A DNA stretch of 64,000 nucleotides, from assembly GCA_937138395.1 (NCBI GenBank), contig CAKZPB010000079.1, forward strand, positions 34,260 to 98,259, read 5' to 3'. Below the pieces are notes generated by a model, which searched no databases, was not told the origin of the DNA, and saw only the letters and a program-made list of their open reading frames with translations. Below are positions 35,444 to 49,962 of this stretch, piece by piece. Origin of the DNA: an uncultured Pseudomonadota bacterium (GTDB taxonomy: Bacteria > Pseudomonadota > Gammaproteobacteria > Xanthomonadales > Wenzhouxiangellaceae). Within the stretch, counting starts at the first letter, position 1, and each line of letters opens with the position of its first letter. The position numbers were made by a program, and so were the translations under genes.

Positions 35444-35724
35444 AAAGAACTCGCGGCGATTGTTGATCCGCCCATCATGAATAAATATGTCGAAGTCGCC
35501 ACTGTCTTAGCCCTGGTCTGCCAACAGTCAGTCTAATCTGGATCCGGTCAAATGGAAAGTAGTGACTATCCGGCCCCTCCCCTGATTTCACAGTCTGTAC
35601 TAAAGGGAATGCGACCCAGATCAATGTTCACGTTATATTATTCCAATTCACCAAGCCGCAGTATTGATGCATATCAATCTTGCATTCAATCGACAGCAGG
35701 TTTCATGCCTTGAGCGGTCATTGC

Positions 35725-38496
35725 TTACCGATCCGGTCCTGGTGATTCAGAAGACCAAGCCGCAGCAGCCAGACGCAAACGGTCTGCAGTCGTGCGCAGC
35801 GGATGCGTAGTCAGTACACCGGCATCGTCCAATCGCTGCACTGCATTTTCAATCGAGCTGACGGCCTGCCCTGGCTGACCCTCGCGAAGCAGCAGCTCGG
35901 CGCGCAGCAACTCAATCCGCGAAGTCTGGCTGGCATCATGGGTCTGATCCATCGTTTGTTCGATCAGCGCCTCAGGAATCCGATCCGACGTCATGTCGGG
36001 ATCACCACGTTCGATTGCGCAGGACACCGCAGCGAGTTCTATTTGATGAAGAACCTGTTCATGCTGATATTCACCCGCTGCTTGAAGTAACGGTTCTGCT
36101 CGGTCAATTTCACCGGCCAAACACCAATAGCGCGCTTGTCTTGCCAGTTGCAAGCCCATTCGGCGGGGTGATGGTTCTTCACTTTCCAGCATCATCGGTA
36201 TTGCCTGGCCGAGTTGTGCCGCCGCTTCGTCGTAGCGGCCCTGTTCGGCCAGCAATGGTGCTCGATACGTATGGAAAATAAAATCATCCTCGGGACGATC
36301 CAGATTTCTGACCCGAGCCCATTCGGCCAACGCCTGTTCGATGTGCTGCTCCGCCAAGTCAAATTGACCACGCATGCGTGCAATATCGGACAAGTTGGTC
36401 CATGCAACCGCCCGAATGCCTCGCGGGACGTCATCATAAGGTTGTAGACGATCGATGACCCCTTGATTGCGCACCACTGCATCTTCATAGCGAAGCGTCA
36501 TCTTTTCCAGCATTGCAATGTTGACCTCGGTGCTGGCAATGGATAGCGGCGCGTGGTCCAGTGACTGCTTCATGTCCAAAATCTGCTTGAAGTGGTCCAG
36601 CGCAAGTTCGTGCCGTCCGTCTCTACCGGCTACGATCGCCAGGTCGGTCGCAACCCTCAAAGCCAGTTCAGCACCATCCGGACGTTGCTCTGCTGCAGCC
36701 ATTACCTCGGTCAACGCCTGTTCTGCACGATCGAGCTCCTCACGTCGGCTCCAAACACGCGCCAAGTCGCGCTGCATTTCAAGTCGCATCAGGTCATCAG
36801 GTGCATGCTCCTGATATAAATCAATCGCATGTTGAAGACGCGTTTCTGCCTCATCCAGGTTGAATCGGTTGCGGGCCAGGTCGGCATACACGACTGCATG
36901 GCGTAAAGCCAGTGCAGGCTGCTCATCAAGATTCACCAACTGCTCGATTTCATTCAGCAACTGTTCGGTCTCATCCAGCTGCAGCCGGGACGAAAGAATC
37001 TCGGTCAGCGAAATCAGCAATTCCGCTCGCAGCGCTGGCGTACCGGCAACAGGATCGCGGGCCCGCTCAAGGCCGGCATCGAGGATCTGCCGCGTAGTCG
37101 GTAATTCATCGGGCGGTAAATCCGGAATTTGCGCCTGGAACAGATCCAGCAGAAATTGATTGATCTGATCGGCCCGCGCCAGCGCCTGCTCGGCGCTAAC
37201 CTGAGCGGCGCTTGCGCGCTCGGCATTCTGCTTGGCCAGAATTGCGGCCTGCTCGGCCCGGTCTGCCTGCCACAGGGCCGCGCTCAAACCGACCACCAGC
37301 GCCACGATTACCAGCGTTGCAGAGGCTGCCAGCGTGCGATGGCGGCGCAGCCATTTGCGTGCCTGATAGCCAGCGCCGCCCGCGTGCGCGCGCACCGGAT
37401 AATGCTTGCACCAGCGCTGCAAATCAGCGATCAAGGCATCAACATCGGCATAACGATCAGCCGGATCAGGTGCCAGCGCGCGGCGGAAAATTGCGCCGAG
37501 ATCGCCCGGCAACGACACTTGCGGTGCCTGCGCTACCGATTCATCCGCATTCGCATCACCGGCAATCAGCCGCGTCATTTCAGGCGCGCTGCGAATGCGC
37601 GCGCCAGTTAGAAGTTCATAGACCAGTGCCGCCAGTGCGTATTCATCTTCGGCCACGGCTGGCGCCGCGCCCTGCAGGCGTTCAGGTGCGGCATAGGCGG
37701 GTGAACACCAGCGCCGAACGTTGTCAGCGCTTTCGGATTCTGATTTGTCCGTCAGCCGGCTGGCAATACCAAAATCCAGCAGCTTGACCTGGCCATTACG
37801 GTCAACCAGCACGTTGTCAGGCTTGATATCGCCGTGCACGACCAGCCGGCGATGACAATAGCTGACCGCTTCGGCCACTTGGAAAAAAAGCCCAAGCCGC
37901 TGCTGCTGATCCAGAGTCTGTTCATGGCAATACTGGTTGATGGGCATACCGTCGATATACTCCATCACCAGATACGGCACGCCATCCTCGGTCATGCCGC
38001 CGTCCAGCAGCTGTGCGATAGCCGGGTGGGACAACGAGGCAAGAATCTTCAGCTCATGACGCAGCTGGCGTTCCAGCGTATCGCCGACCACGGCCGGGTC
38101 GAGCAGCTTGATCGCCACCTGCTTGTCGAACTGGCCGTCGGCGCGCTGCCCATGCAGCACCAGGCCCATGCCGCCGCGGCCGATTTCCTCCAGCGCCTGC
38201 CAGGGGCCGAAGCGACGCTGATAAAACGTCTCGGCGTCGTGCATGATGGCCGAACTCGGCATGAGTTGCTGCACCAGCTCAGTCATCTGTCGATCAACCA
38301 TGACGGTTTGGTCACGATCATGGGCAGCCAGCAGCTTGTCCAGCCAGGCGCGCACCTCCGGCGCAATATCCGTTTTCTCCAGCACCGGTGCACGTGCTTC
38401 AGGCGGCACCGTCGCCAGTTGATCGAATAATGCCGCCGCCTGTTGCCAGGCCTGGGCCTTGCCCTTTTCCGGCTGTGGTATCGGTGTCTCGCTCAT
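35725..38496 (-). CDS. Membrane Ser/Thr protein kinase with TPR sensor domain
   Basis: The 923-residue kinase has a glycine-rich loop EIGRGGMGLV near 104-113, QVAIKLL with the ATP-binding Lys, catalytic VVHGDIKPDN (Asp223) and DFGIASRL. HGD replaces HRD, so it lacks the activation-loop Arg and may not need loop phosphorylation. A short N-terminal helical domain precedes it. One membrane segment follows near 389-409 (TLVIVALVVGLSAALW), then a coiled coil and TPR repeats to the end. The gene starts inside the end of the ECF sigma gene (ATGA overlap at 38493), so the kinase is translationally coupled to its sigma factor. Such pairs couple an extracytoplasmic signal to sigma activity by phosphorylation. 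Confidence 0.92.
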   Translation of the reverse strand: MSETPIPQPEKGKAQAWQQAAALFDQLATVPPEARAPVLEKTDIAPEVRAWLDKLLAAHDRDQTVMVDRQMTELVQQLMPSSAIMHDAETFYQRRFGPWQALEEIGRGGMGLVLHGQRADGQFDKQVAIKLLDPAVVGDTLERQLRHELKILASLSHPAIAQLLDGGMTEDGVPYLVMEYIDGMPINQYCHEQTLDQQQRLGLFFQVAEAVSYCHRRLVVHGDIKPDNVLVDRNGQVKLLDFGIASRLTDKSESESADNVRRWCSPAYAAPERLQGAAPAVAEDEYALAALVYELLTGARIRSAPEMTRLIAGDANADESVAQAPQVSLPGDLGAIFRRALAPDPADRYADVDALIADLQRWCKHYPVRAHAGGAGYQARKWLRRHRTLAASATLVIVALVVGLSAALWQADRAEQAAILAKQNAERASAAQVSAEQALARADQINQFLLDLFQAQIPDLPPDELPTTRQILDAGLERARDPVAGTPALRAELLISLTEILSSRLQLDETEQLLNEIEQLVNLDEQPALALRHAVVYADLARNRFNLDEAETRLQHAIDLYQEHAPDDLMRLEMQRDLARVWSRREELDRAEQALTEVMAAAEQRPDGAELALRVATDLAIVAGRDGRHELALDHFKQILDMKQSLDHAPLSIASTEVNIAMLEKMTLRYEDAVVRNQGVIDRLQPYDDVPRGIRAVAWTNLSDIARMRGQFDLAEQHIEQALAEWARVRNLDRPEDDFIFHTYRAPLLAEQGRYDEAAAQLGQAIPMMLESEEPSPRRMGLQLARQARYWCLAGEIDRAEPLLQAAGEYQHEQVLHQIELAAVSCAIERGDPDMTSDRIPEALIEQTMDQTHDASQTSRIELLRAELLLREGQPGQAVSSIENAVQRLDDAGVLTTHPLRTTADRLRLAAAAWSSESPGPDR

Positions 38497-39035
38497 TGAT
38501 CCAGATATTGGCCCAGAAAAGCGCGCGCGCGGCGCCAGTCGCGCGTCACGCTGCGGACCGAAATGTCGAGCACTTCGGCCGTGCGTTCAATGGAAAGACC
38601 GGCGAAGAAGCGCAACATGACGGCATCAGCGGCCCTTGGATCCAATTCAGTCAATTGTTCCAGCGCCTCGTCGAGCTGTAGCCAATCATCCACTGCCTGT
38701 CCATCCAGACCAGGCAGACAGGATTCGATCAGTTCAATTTCCTCATCGCGATCGCGCTTGGCCGCGCCTCGATATCGGGCGTAGTCCACCAGGATCTGGC
38801 GCATGGCCAGCGCCGCGGTTTTCAGGTAATGCAGCTCGTCGTCGAACGCCTGGTCACTCTGCTGCAGCTTGAGCCAGGCCTCGTTAACCAGCGCGGTTGT
38901 ATTGATGGTCGGCTGCGGATTGGCTCGATGCGCCCGTCGCGCCGCCGCGCGCAGCTGCTGGTAGATCGCGGCCACGGTCTGGCTATCGATTGGATTCACC
39001 GAGGTCGATTTATCACCTGCTGCTTGTATCGTCAT
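38493..39035 (-). CDS. ECF sigma factor paired with a Ser/Thr kinase
   Basis: The 180-residue sigma factor is of the ECF_sigma70 (PF07638-like) type. Region 2 contains NTTALVNEAWLKLQQSD and FLKT-like HYLKTAALAMRQILVDYAR. Region 4 reads LTELDPRAADAVMLRFFAGLSIERTAEVLDIS, with the recognition helix SVRSVTRDWRRARAFL. No anti-sigma gene is nearby. The overlapping downstream kinase with a TPR domain takes that place, as in kinase-linked ECF groups. It is divergent from a secreted beta-helix protein across 113 bases, which is the first promoter to test for its target. Start is the ATG at 39035. Confidence 0.9.
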   Translation of the reverse strand: MTIQAAGDKSTSVNPIDSQTVAAIYQQLRAAARRAHRANPQPTINTTALVNEAWLKLQQSDQAFDDELHYLKTAALAMRQILVDYARYRGAAKRDRDEEIELIESCLPGLDGQAVDDWLQLDEALEQLTELDPRAADAVMLRFFAGLSIERTAEVLDISVRSVTRDWRRARAFLGQYLDQ

Positions 39036-39131
39036 TCAATTAAATGGCCAAGTTTCCTTGAAGACCTCGTTAGATCAAGTAACCGCATTTACGAAGACAG
39101 GTTTGCAGTTTGTTCAACGCCAACACCCTAA

Positions 39132-39147
39132 TCTAACAGGAGTTAGA
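39132..39147 (+). promoter_or_regulatory. Hairpin presenting the Shine-Dalgarno of the beta-helix gene in its loop
   Basis: TCTAAC (39132-39137) and GTTAGA (39142-39147) form a perfect six-base stem around the loop AGGA. The Shine-Dalgarno AGGAG (39138-39142) lies in that loop and the ATG is at 39149. Such a structure could restrict or modulate ribosome access. The symmetry is seen; the regulatory role is inferred. Confidence 0.5.
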
Positions 39148-39148
39148 C

Positions 39149-39844
39149 ATGCGTACCACTCTGTTTGTTCTTATTCTAGGCCTAGTCGCCAGCACTGTAT
39201 ACGCCAGCGATGGCGTGTTTGAAATCAATGCCGACTGCGCTGTATTTGGTTGTTTCGACGGCGATAGCAGCGGCTATCCGGTCACCATCACCAACCCAGG
39301 CAGCTATCGTCTGACCGGCAATCTGACCACCAGCAACGTCGATACCACGCTGATCAGTGTTTCCGCCGATAGCGTAACGATCGACTTGAATGGTTTCGCG
39401 TTGATCGGCCCGGTGACCTGCTCAGGTAATCCCAACGTTTGCTCCGGCAGCGGAACGGGCAACGGAATCTTTGCCAATGATCCCGTCAAGGCATTCAAGG
39501 TATTTAACGGCACCGTTCGGGGCTTGGGCAATGATGGAATTGTAATAGGCACAAGCTCGAGTATCGAAAATGTCAGGGTAATCGAGAACGGCAACGAAGG
39601 CATCTTACAGGATGGGTTCGGAACCAGCATGGCAATAAACATCGTTGCTTACCGCAACGGGGCAAACGGAGTAAGAACAGTTGGTGGCCGTATTTTCGTA
39701 ATCGACAGCAGTCTTAACTTTAATACGGAGCAAGGACAGAGTTTCGGAAGCTGCAGCAATATCTATTCGATCAACAATGGTGAAAACACCTTTTGCATTG
39801 GTATCGCACCCAACGTTTGTGAAGATCCAGCTGGGTGTGATTGA
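39149..39844 (+). CDS. Secreted right-handed beta-helix repeat protein
   Basis: The 231-residue exported protein has a signal peptide (TLFVLILGLVASTVYAS). The body resembles a pectate-lyase-like beta helix: GSYRLTGNLTTSNVDTTLISVSADSVTIDLNGFALIG, then rungs GNGIFAND, GTVRGLGNDGIVIG, IENVRVIENGNEGILQDG and NIVAYRNGANGVRT. Cysteine pairs occur near the start (DCAVFGC) and end (NVCEDPAGC). Proteins with this 'DLNGF.LIG' pattern are common in this lineage and usually have no proven enzyme activity. It stands divergent to an ECF sigma/kinase unit and two bases before the next secreted gene, so the two form an operon. Confidence 0.8.
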   Translation: MRTTLFVLILGLVASTVYASDGVFEINADCAVFGCFDGDSSGYPVTITNPGSYRLTGNLTTSNVDTTLISVSADSVTIDLNGFALIGPVTCSGNPNVCSGSGTGNGIFANDPVKAFKVFNGTVRGLGNDGIVIGTSSSIENVRVIENGNEGILQDGFGTSMAINIVAYRNGANGVRTVGGRIFVIDSSLNFNTEQGQSFGSCSNIYSINNGENTFCIGIAPNVCEDPAGCD

Positions 39845-39846
39845 TC

Positions 39847-41022
39847 ATGAGCAATTTGAAATTGCATACGCTATGCGGTTGCTTGCTCGGTCTGATCGCG
39901 CTACCGGTCACGGCTCAACTGACGTTTGAAGAGTTCTGGCTGTCGGGTGATGTGAGCGTTCGCGTACCGGAGGCAGGCAGCTCCGCCGTGATCATCGTCA
40001 ACGACCGCTCACAAATAGTCATCAATCCAGACGGCAGCGGCAGTGCGTCCAGCACTCCATCGGTTAGCGAACTGGACGGCGCCGATATCGATGCCTTCGA
40101 CCGCTTTACAACCGCCTATTCCATCGACACGGCGCGTGAAATCAACGGCGTGTTGATCAAACCGGGCGACGTGTTTTTCGCTTCCGGCAGCAATCCACCG
40201 ATCATTTTCTTTGATGCCGAAGCCGCTGGCGTTCCCGGTGGCGTCAACCTGGACGCGGTTACGCAAAATCCAGCCAACGGCAATCTGGTTGTTTCGTTTG
40301 ACCGGTTTTTCGACGATCCAACGTTCGGAATCGTGATGCCCGGAGATTTAATCGAGATTGTCGCCGACCAATTCAATCAAGTGGTATTCGACAGCGATTC
40401 TTTACCTGACGGTGTAAACGTCGATGCCGCGCACTGGCTGACCGACGATGTGATGCTGCTCAGTTTCGATGTCGATGTGGCATTGCCAGGGTCGCAGGGC
40501 TCGCTGGTGTTTCGCGATGACGACATCGTTGCAGCCGACCTGGTCGGCGGCGGTTTTGATCGTGTGCTGAGCCTGGCCGACGACTCGCATCCAAGCTGGG
40601 TAGCGGCTGATCTGGATGCGCTGTGGGCCGAGCTGGCCGTCGATGCCGGTGCGTTTCGGTTTTCGACCTCGTTTCGCGAAGTGCCCGAGTCAATCGGCAC
40701 CATTGATTTCACAGTCGAGCGCACTGACGGCAGCGAATCGGCTGTTGAAGCGCGAGTCAGCTCGGTCAACGGCAGTGCCACGGCCGGCAGCGATTTTAAT
40801 GCAGTCGATCAGGTTTTGAGCTGGGCCGATGGCGACAGCTCGTCGCGCACGGTCTCGGTGACCATCGTCAACGACGGTGCCGAAGAAGACAGCCAAGAGA
40901 CCTTTTCGCTGCAGCTCGCCATTGAATCCGGAGACGCTGATTTGGCCAGCCCGAGCACAGTGCAGATCAACATCCTCGATAACGATGGACAGAATCTGTT
41001 TTCAGACGGATTTGAGAGTTGA
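39847..41022 (+). CDS. Secreted Calx-beta protein with LFSDGFES tail
   Basis: The 391-residue protein has a signal peptide (LHTLCGCLLGLIALPVTAQ). An unassigned region of about 240 residues is rich in Asp, with repeated phrases such as PGDVFFASGS and PGDLIEIVADQF and GVN(L/V)DA. A Calx-beta domain spans about 275-380 (FTVERTDGSESAVEARVSSV, TAGSDFNAVDQVLSWADGD, INILDND), suggesting calcium binding. The last eight residues, LFSDGFES, form a tail often seen on exported proteins of Wenzhouxiangella-like bacteria and may be a sorting or anchoring signal. The longest frame opens at a TTG at 39841; the ATG at 39847, just after the previous stop, is the better start. Confidence 0.8.
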   Translation: MSNLKLHTLCGCLLGLIALPVTAQLTFEEFWLSGDVSVRVPEAGSSAVIIVNDRSQIVINPDGSGSASSTPSVSELDGADIDAFDRFTTAYSIDTAREINGVLIKPGDVFFASGSNPPIIFFDAEAAGVPGGVNLDAVTQNPANGNLVVSFDRFFDDPTFGIVMPGDLIEIVADQFNQVVFDSDSLPDGVNVDAAHWLTDDVMLLSFDVDVALPGSQGSLVFRDDDIVAADLVGGGFDRVLSLADDSHPSWVAADLDALWAELAVDAGAFRFSTSFREVPESIGTIDFTVERTDGSESAVEARVSSVNGSATAGSDFNAVDQVLSWADGDSSSRTVSVTIVNDGAEEDSQETFSLQLAIESGDADLASPSTVQINILDNDGQNLFSDGFES

Positions 41023-41024
41023 GC

Positions 41025-41195
41025 GAGATTCCGGGTTCCGGCGATGCCGGCCCCGGAATGACAAAGGTCCTCTTTATAGCCGGGTGTTCGGGACTCGGAG
41101 CACGGTATCAGGATTTGTATTGGTAACGCTCAGGGCGCTTTCCTCCACTGAGTTCCCGTCATTCCGGGGCCGGCATCGCCGGAACCCGGAATCTC
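41025..41195. repeat. Perfect 38-base inverted repeat enclosing 95 bases (MITE-like unit)
   Basis: The arms 41025-41062 and 41158-41195 are exact reverse complements over 38 bases. Each arm is itself nearly palindromic around CCGGC-GAT-GCCGG, with ends ATTCCGGG and CCCGGAAT. The 95-base interior holds no convincing reading frame. The unit starts three bases after the Calx-beta stop and could end that transcript as a giant hairpin. No clear target duplication flanks it. It lies in the 326-base gap 41023-41348, with the short repeat at 41235 and the gltB upstream region. Confidence 0.85.
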
Positions 41196-41234
41196 ACTTT
41201 ACAACACGCGGCCCAGATCAACACCAGTGCGCAG

Positions 41235-41264
41235 AATCTGCGTATATCCGCGTCATCTGCGGTT
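41235..41264 (+). repeat. Dispersed ATCTGCG-type repeat upstream of gltB
   Basis: AATCTGCGT, then CGCGTCATCTGCGGTT, occurs about 85 bases before the gltB start. A closely related copy in the same orientation lies past gltD at 47428-47444 and its flank (TGCGGTTCCAT versus TGCGGTTGCAT). Repeats of this kind are scattered in many bacterial genomes; the function is unknown. Confidence 0.55.
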
Positions 41265-41348
41265 GCATGCTTTTTGGCTTTCCAGTTGACGGCTTCAGAC
41301 TGAAACTAGGGTATGCTGAGCATGATTCCATACGCATGAGTACGGTCA

Positions 41349-47236
<5,888 letters not shown>

Positions 47237-47252
47237 CAGGGCATTTCGGAAA

Positions 47253-47444
47253 CGCAGATAACGCAGATTAAAATCATTGCGCTTACCTTGAAGCAAGGTA
47301 AAGCTGTTGATCGATTACAAGGTCAGTTGTTTGAAGTCAGAAAAAGGGCACTGACTGAAACCCGCTGTGCATATCCTACGGCCAAAACATCAGGCTTCAT
47401 TCGAAATACCGATTACCTTGCTTAAACAATCTGCGTTATCTGCG
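47253..47444. repeat. 17-base ATCTGCG inverted repeat bracketing the gltD downstream gap
   Basis: The 17 bases at 47253-47269 are the exact reverse complement of 47428-47444 (AATCTGCGTTATCTGCG). They enclose about 158 bases with no convincing reading frame but with a hairpin (TTACCTTG 47283-47290 with CAAGGTAA 47294-47301). The unit starts 16 bases past the gltD stop and ends 17 bases before the convergent stop at 47462. Confidence 0.7.
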
Positions 47445-47461
47445 GTTCCATACCAGCGAAC

Positions 47462-48625
47462 TCATCGCCCGCGATAGTGATCGATCGGCTCCTCACCGTC
47501 CTCCAAGCCCTGTTCTTCAACGCGCAATTCACGGTGCGCCTTGTTTTCGAACTGAATTTCGAGCGTCAGGATAAAGCGCCAGTCCGAGCCACGATCACCG
47601 GTTTCGGGATCGACCGGCCAGGCATACTCGGGCTGCAACTCGTAGAACAGCCAGTCGCGCAGAAAAGCCCGACGGAATCGAAAATTGACAAACACCTCCT
47701 CGCGCTTGCGGCTACCGTCGGTTCGACGAAATGCACCCAGCTCGCTGCGGACTGCAGTCTTGCGATTCAACTGACGGAAACCAATCAAGCCGGTACGCCA
47801 ATCAATGCCGTCGGTTGCCTCGGACACGGTGCCAGTGCCTGTCAATCGGACCAGGGTTTCATCGTCGGGTAACCACTCCAAGTCCGCCCTGGAGGAAACT
47901 CCGAACCCGTCTTCACGCTCCCAGAAACCGGTCTGAGTAAAGCGCGCAAATGAATTTTCGCTCAAGCGCAAGGCATTTCGTGCACGCCCTCGTATACGGG
48001 GGTTCAGGCCGTCGGTCTTGACCCGCACCGTGCCGTCGAGATCGAATTGAGTCCGACCCGATTCATTCAGCAGAAATCGCAAGCCCAGGCGGGTCTCAAG
48101 GTCTTCATCTGCATTCGAGTTGTCGGCCTGATCATCCAGGCCGGCTTGATCATCATCGCGACTGATCAGCAGTCGGACGCGCTGTGATACACGCGGCAGG
48201 TAGATATTGGCGGAAAACTTCACGTTGAAGTCGAGGTTTTCGCTTTCATCCCAGCGCAAAGAGTTTCGTATTCGAAAGAAACTACCGACCGGCGTTTCTT
48301 CATCGGCACGTTGGCTGCCGAAAAACCCGTCGAACCAGGCGGCCGGGCCACACAGCTGACGGTTCAGGTAGGCATGCGTCCGATCCAGCCAACTATCGCC
48401 CACATAGTCTTCGAGCTGGCAGGACATGGCGACCACGTCTTCAGGCCGCATATCGGGCGGACCCATCGGCTCCTGTTCGGTTTGATCCGTCGATTCAGCA
48501 GCGGCGGGCGCCGCCGTTGACTGTGCTTGCACCCGGCATGGCATAACCACCAGCATCAGGGCCAGGATGCAGCCAAGCCAAAGGGCTCGTTGGGCGTTGA
48601 CAACTCCACTGAACCTGGAATTCAT
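47462..48625 (-). CDS. Putative outer-membrane beta-barrel protein
   Basis: The 387-residue product has a signal peptide (LWLGCILALMLVVMPCRVQAQ). A low-complexity segment rich in Ala, Glu and Pro follows, then a pair of cysteines (AMSCQLEDYVG, NRQLCGPAAW). From about residue 120 there are alternating strands with charged turns: NSLRWDESENLDFNVKFSANIYLP, RLGLRFLLNESGRTQFDLDG, VRSELGAFRRTDGSRKREEVF and WRFILTLEIQF near the end. That is the pattern of a small barrel, though no named family is recognised. The frame extends to 48727, but the ATG at 48625 begins the signal peptide. A binding site is weak. It is divergent from srkA. Confidence 0.65.
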   Translation of the reverse strand: MNSRFSGVVNAQRALWLGCILALMLVVMPCRVQAQSTAAPAAAESTDQTEQEPMGPPDMRPEDVVAMSCQLEDYVGDSWLDRTHAYLNRQLCGPAAWFDGFFGSQRADEETPVGSFFRIRNSLRWDESENLDFNVKFSANIYLPRVSQRVRLLISRDDDQAGLDDQADNSNADEDLETRLGLRFLLNESGRTQFDLDGTVRVKTDGLNPRIRGRARNALRLSENSFARFTQTGFWEREDGFGVSSRADLEWLPDDETLVRLTGTGTVSEATDGIDWRTGLIGFRQLNRKTAVRSELGAFRRTDGSRKREEVFVNFRFRRAFLRDWLFYELQPEYAWPVDPETGDRGSDWRFILTLEIQFENKAHRELRVEEQGLEDGEEPIDHYRGR

Positions 48626-48861
48626 GCCGTTGATTGTAGTAACAAAGCAACCGCCATGGTACCTCGCTTCAATACCAATTTCGCTCAATACCGATAAGGA
48701 ATGTCTCGACACTGAACAAAACATCATGTCGCCTGGTTAGATATATCATGGAACTCTCGAAGGTTTTAACACCGGTTTGCAACGACGCTGTCAGTGAAGC
48801 CTTAAAGCATAAATTGCATTGGAAATCCCTATTGGTTGAACTTTCAGTTCAGAATAGCTTC

Positions 48862-49860
48862 ATGAACTGTTCTGAACATTCCACAACACATCCGTTTGAA
48901 ACGCTTTTGCCGGAACGGGTGCTGGAGGCCGCAGAGTCGCTCGGGCTGATGACTGACGGTCGCCTGCTGGCACTCAACAGCTACGAAAATCGAGTCTGGC
49001 AGATTGGCCTGGATGATCAGCCGCCTGTCATTGGAAAATTTTATCGACCCGGACGATGGACCACCGATGCGCTGATGGAAGAGCATGCGTTTACCGGCGA
49101 GCTGACGGCGTCCGGTCTGTCGGTGGTTGCGCCCCTAGAATTCAACGGCAGTTCGTTGCATGAGCATGCAGACTTTCAGTTTGCGCTGTTTCCGCGCCAG
49201 GGCGGGCATGCGCCGGAGCCCGCCAATGAAGACGTATTGCGCAGTCTCGGCCGGGCGCTGGGTCGCATGCATGCAGTCGGCCAGGCTTCGGATTTTCACT
49301 CTCGAGCATCGATCACTCCGGAAACCCATGCGCTAGAGCCCGCGGAATGGCTACTGGAGGAACGCTGGTTGCCAGCCCATCTGGAATCGGCCTTTGAAAG
49401 CCTGAGCCGGGATTTGATGCAGCATATTCAGTCCTGCTGGCAGCGGGCCGGGTCTTTTCAGACGATTCGACTGCATGGTGATTGTCATCCGGGCAATATC
49501 CTGTGGCGGGACCAGCCGCACTTTGTCGACCTGGATGATTGTCGGACTGGTCCTGCGGTACAAGACCTGTGGATGCTGATCTCCGGCGAAGCACATGAGC
49601 GCGAGCAGCAGTGGCAGTGGCTGCTGGATGAGTATGCAATGTTCTGTGATTTCAACGCCGCAGAGTTGAATCTGGTCGAAGCCCTGCGCGCAATGCGCAT
49701 GCTGCACTACCAGGCATGGCTGGCGCGACGCTGGGATGATCCCGCCTTTCCCAAGGCATTTCCCTGGTTCGAGGATGACCGGCACTGGGAGCAGGTCATC
49801 CAGCAGCTGCGCGAACAATTGTCTGAGCTTCAGGAGCCGCCGGTCACCTGGCATCGATAA
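48862..49860 (+). CDS. srkA: Stress response kinase A (SrkA/YihE)
   Basis: SrkA is a choline-kinase-like Ser/Thr kinase that opposes MazF-mediated death and envelope stress in E. coli. The product of 332 residues matches the family length (328). Motifs are ALNSYENRVWQIG, VIGKFYRPGRWTTDAL with the ATP Lys, the catalytic LHGDCHPGNILWRD, and the metal site FVDLDDCRTGPAVQDLW. The frame begins at 48748, but alignment to the family and the product length favour the ATG at 48862. The extra upstream codons have no homologous counterpart in E. coli. It is monocistronic, divergent from the barrel gene. Confidence 0.93.
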   Translation: MNCSEHSTTHPFETLLPERVLEAAESLGLMTDGRLLALNSYENRVWQIGLDDQPPVIGKFYRPGRWTTDALMEEHAFTGELTASGLSVVAPLEFNGSSLHEHADFQFALFPRQGGHAPEPANEDVLRSLGRALGRMHAVGQASDFHSRASITPETHALEPAEWLLEERWLPAHLESAFESLSRDLMQHIQSCWQRAGSFQTIRLHGDCHPGNILWRDQPHFVDLDDCRTGPAVQDLWMLISGEAHEREQQWQWLLDEYAMFCDFNAAELNLVEALRAMRMLHYQAWLARRWDDPAFPKAFPWFEDDRHWEQVIQQLREQLSELQEPPVTWHR

Positions 49861-49962
49861 GTCTGCCGCCGACGTTACAACGACCCCGTCAGCGAATTAC
49901 CGCTACAATTCAAAGGCTGGATTTCCCATGGCCCGTTCAGCCCACTTTACGGAATAGTACTC

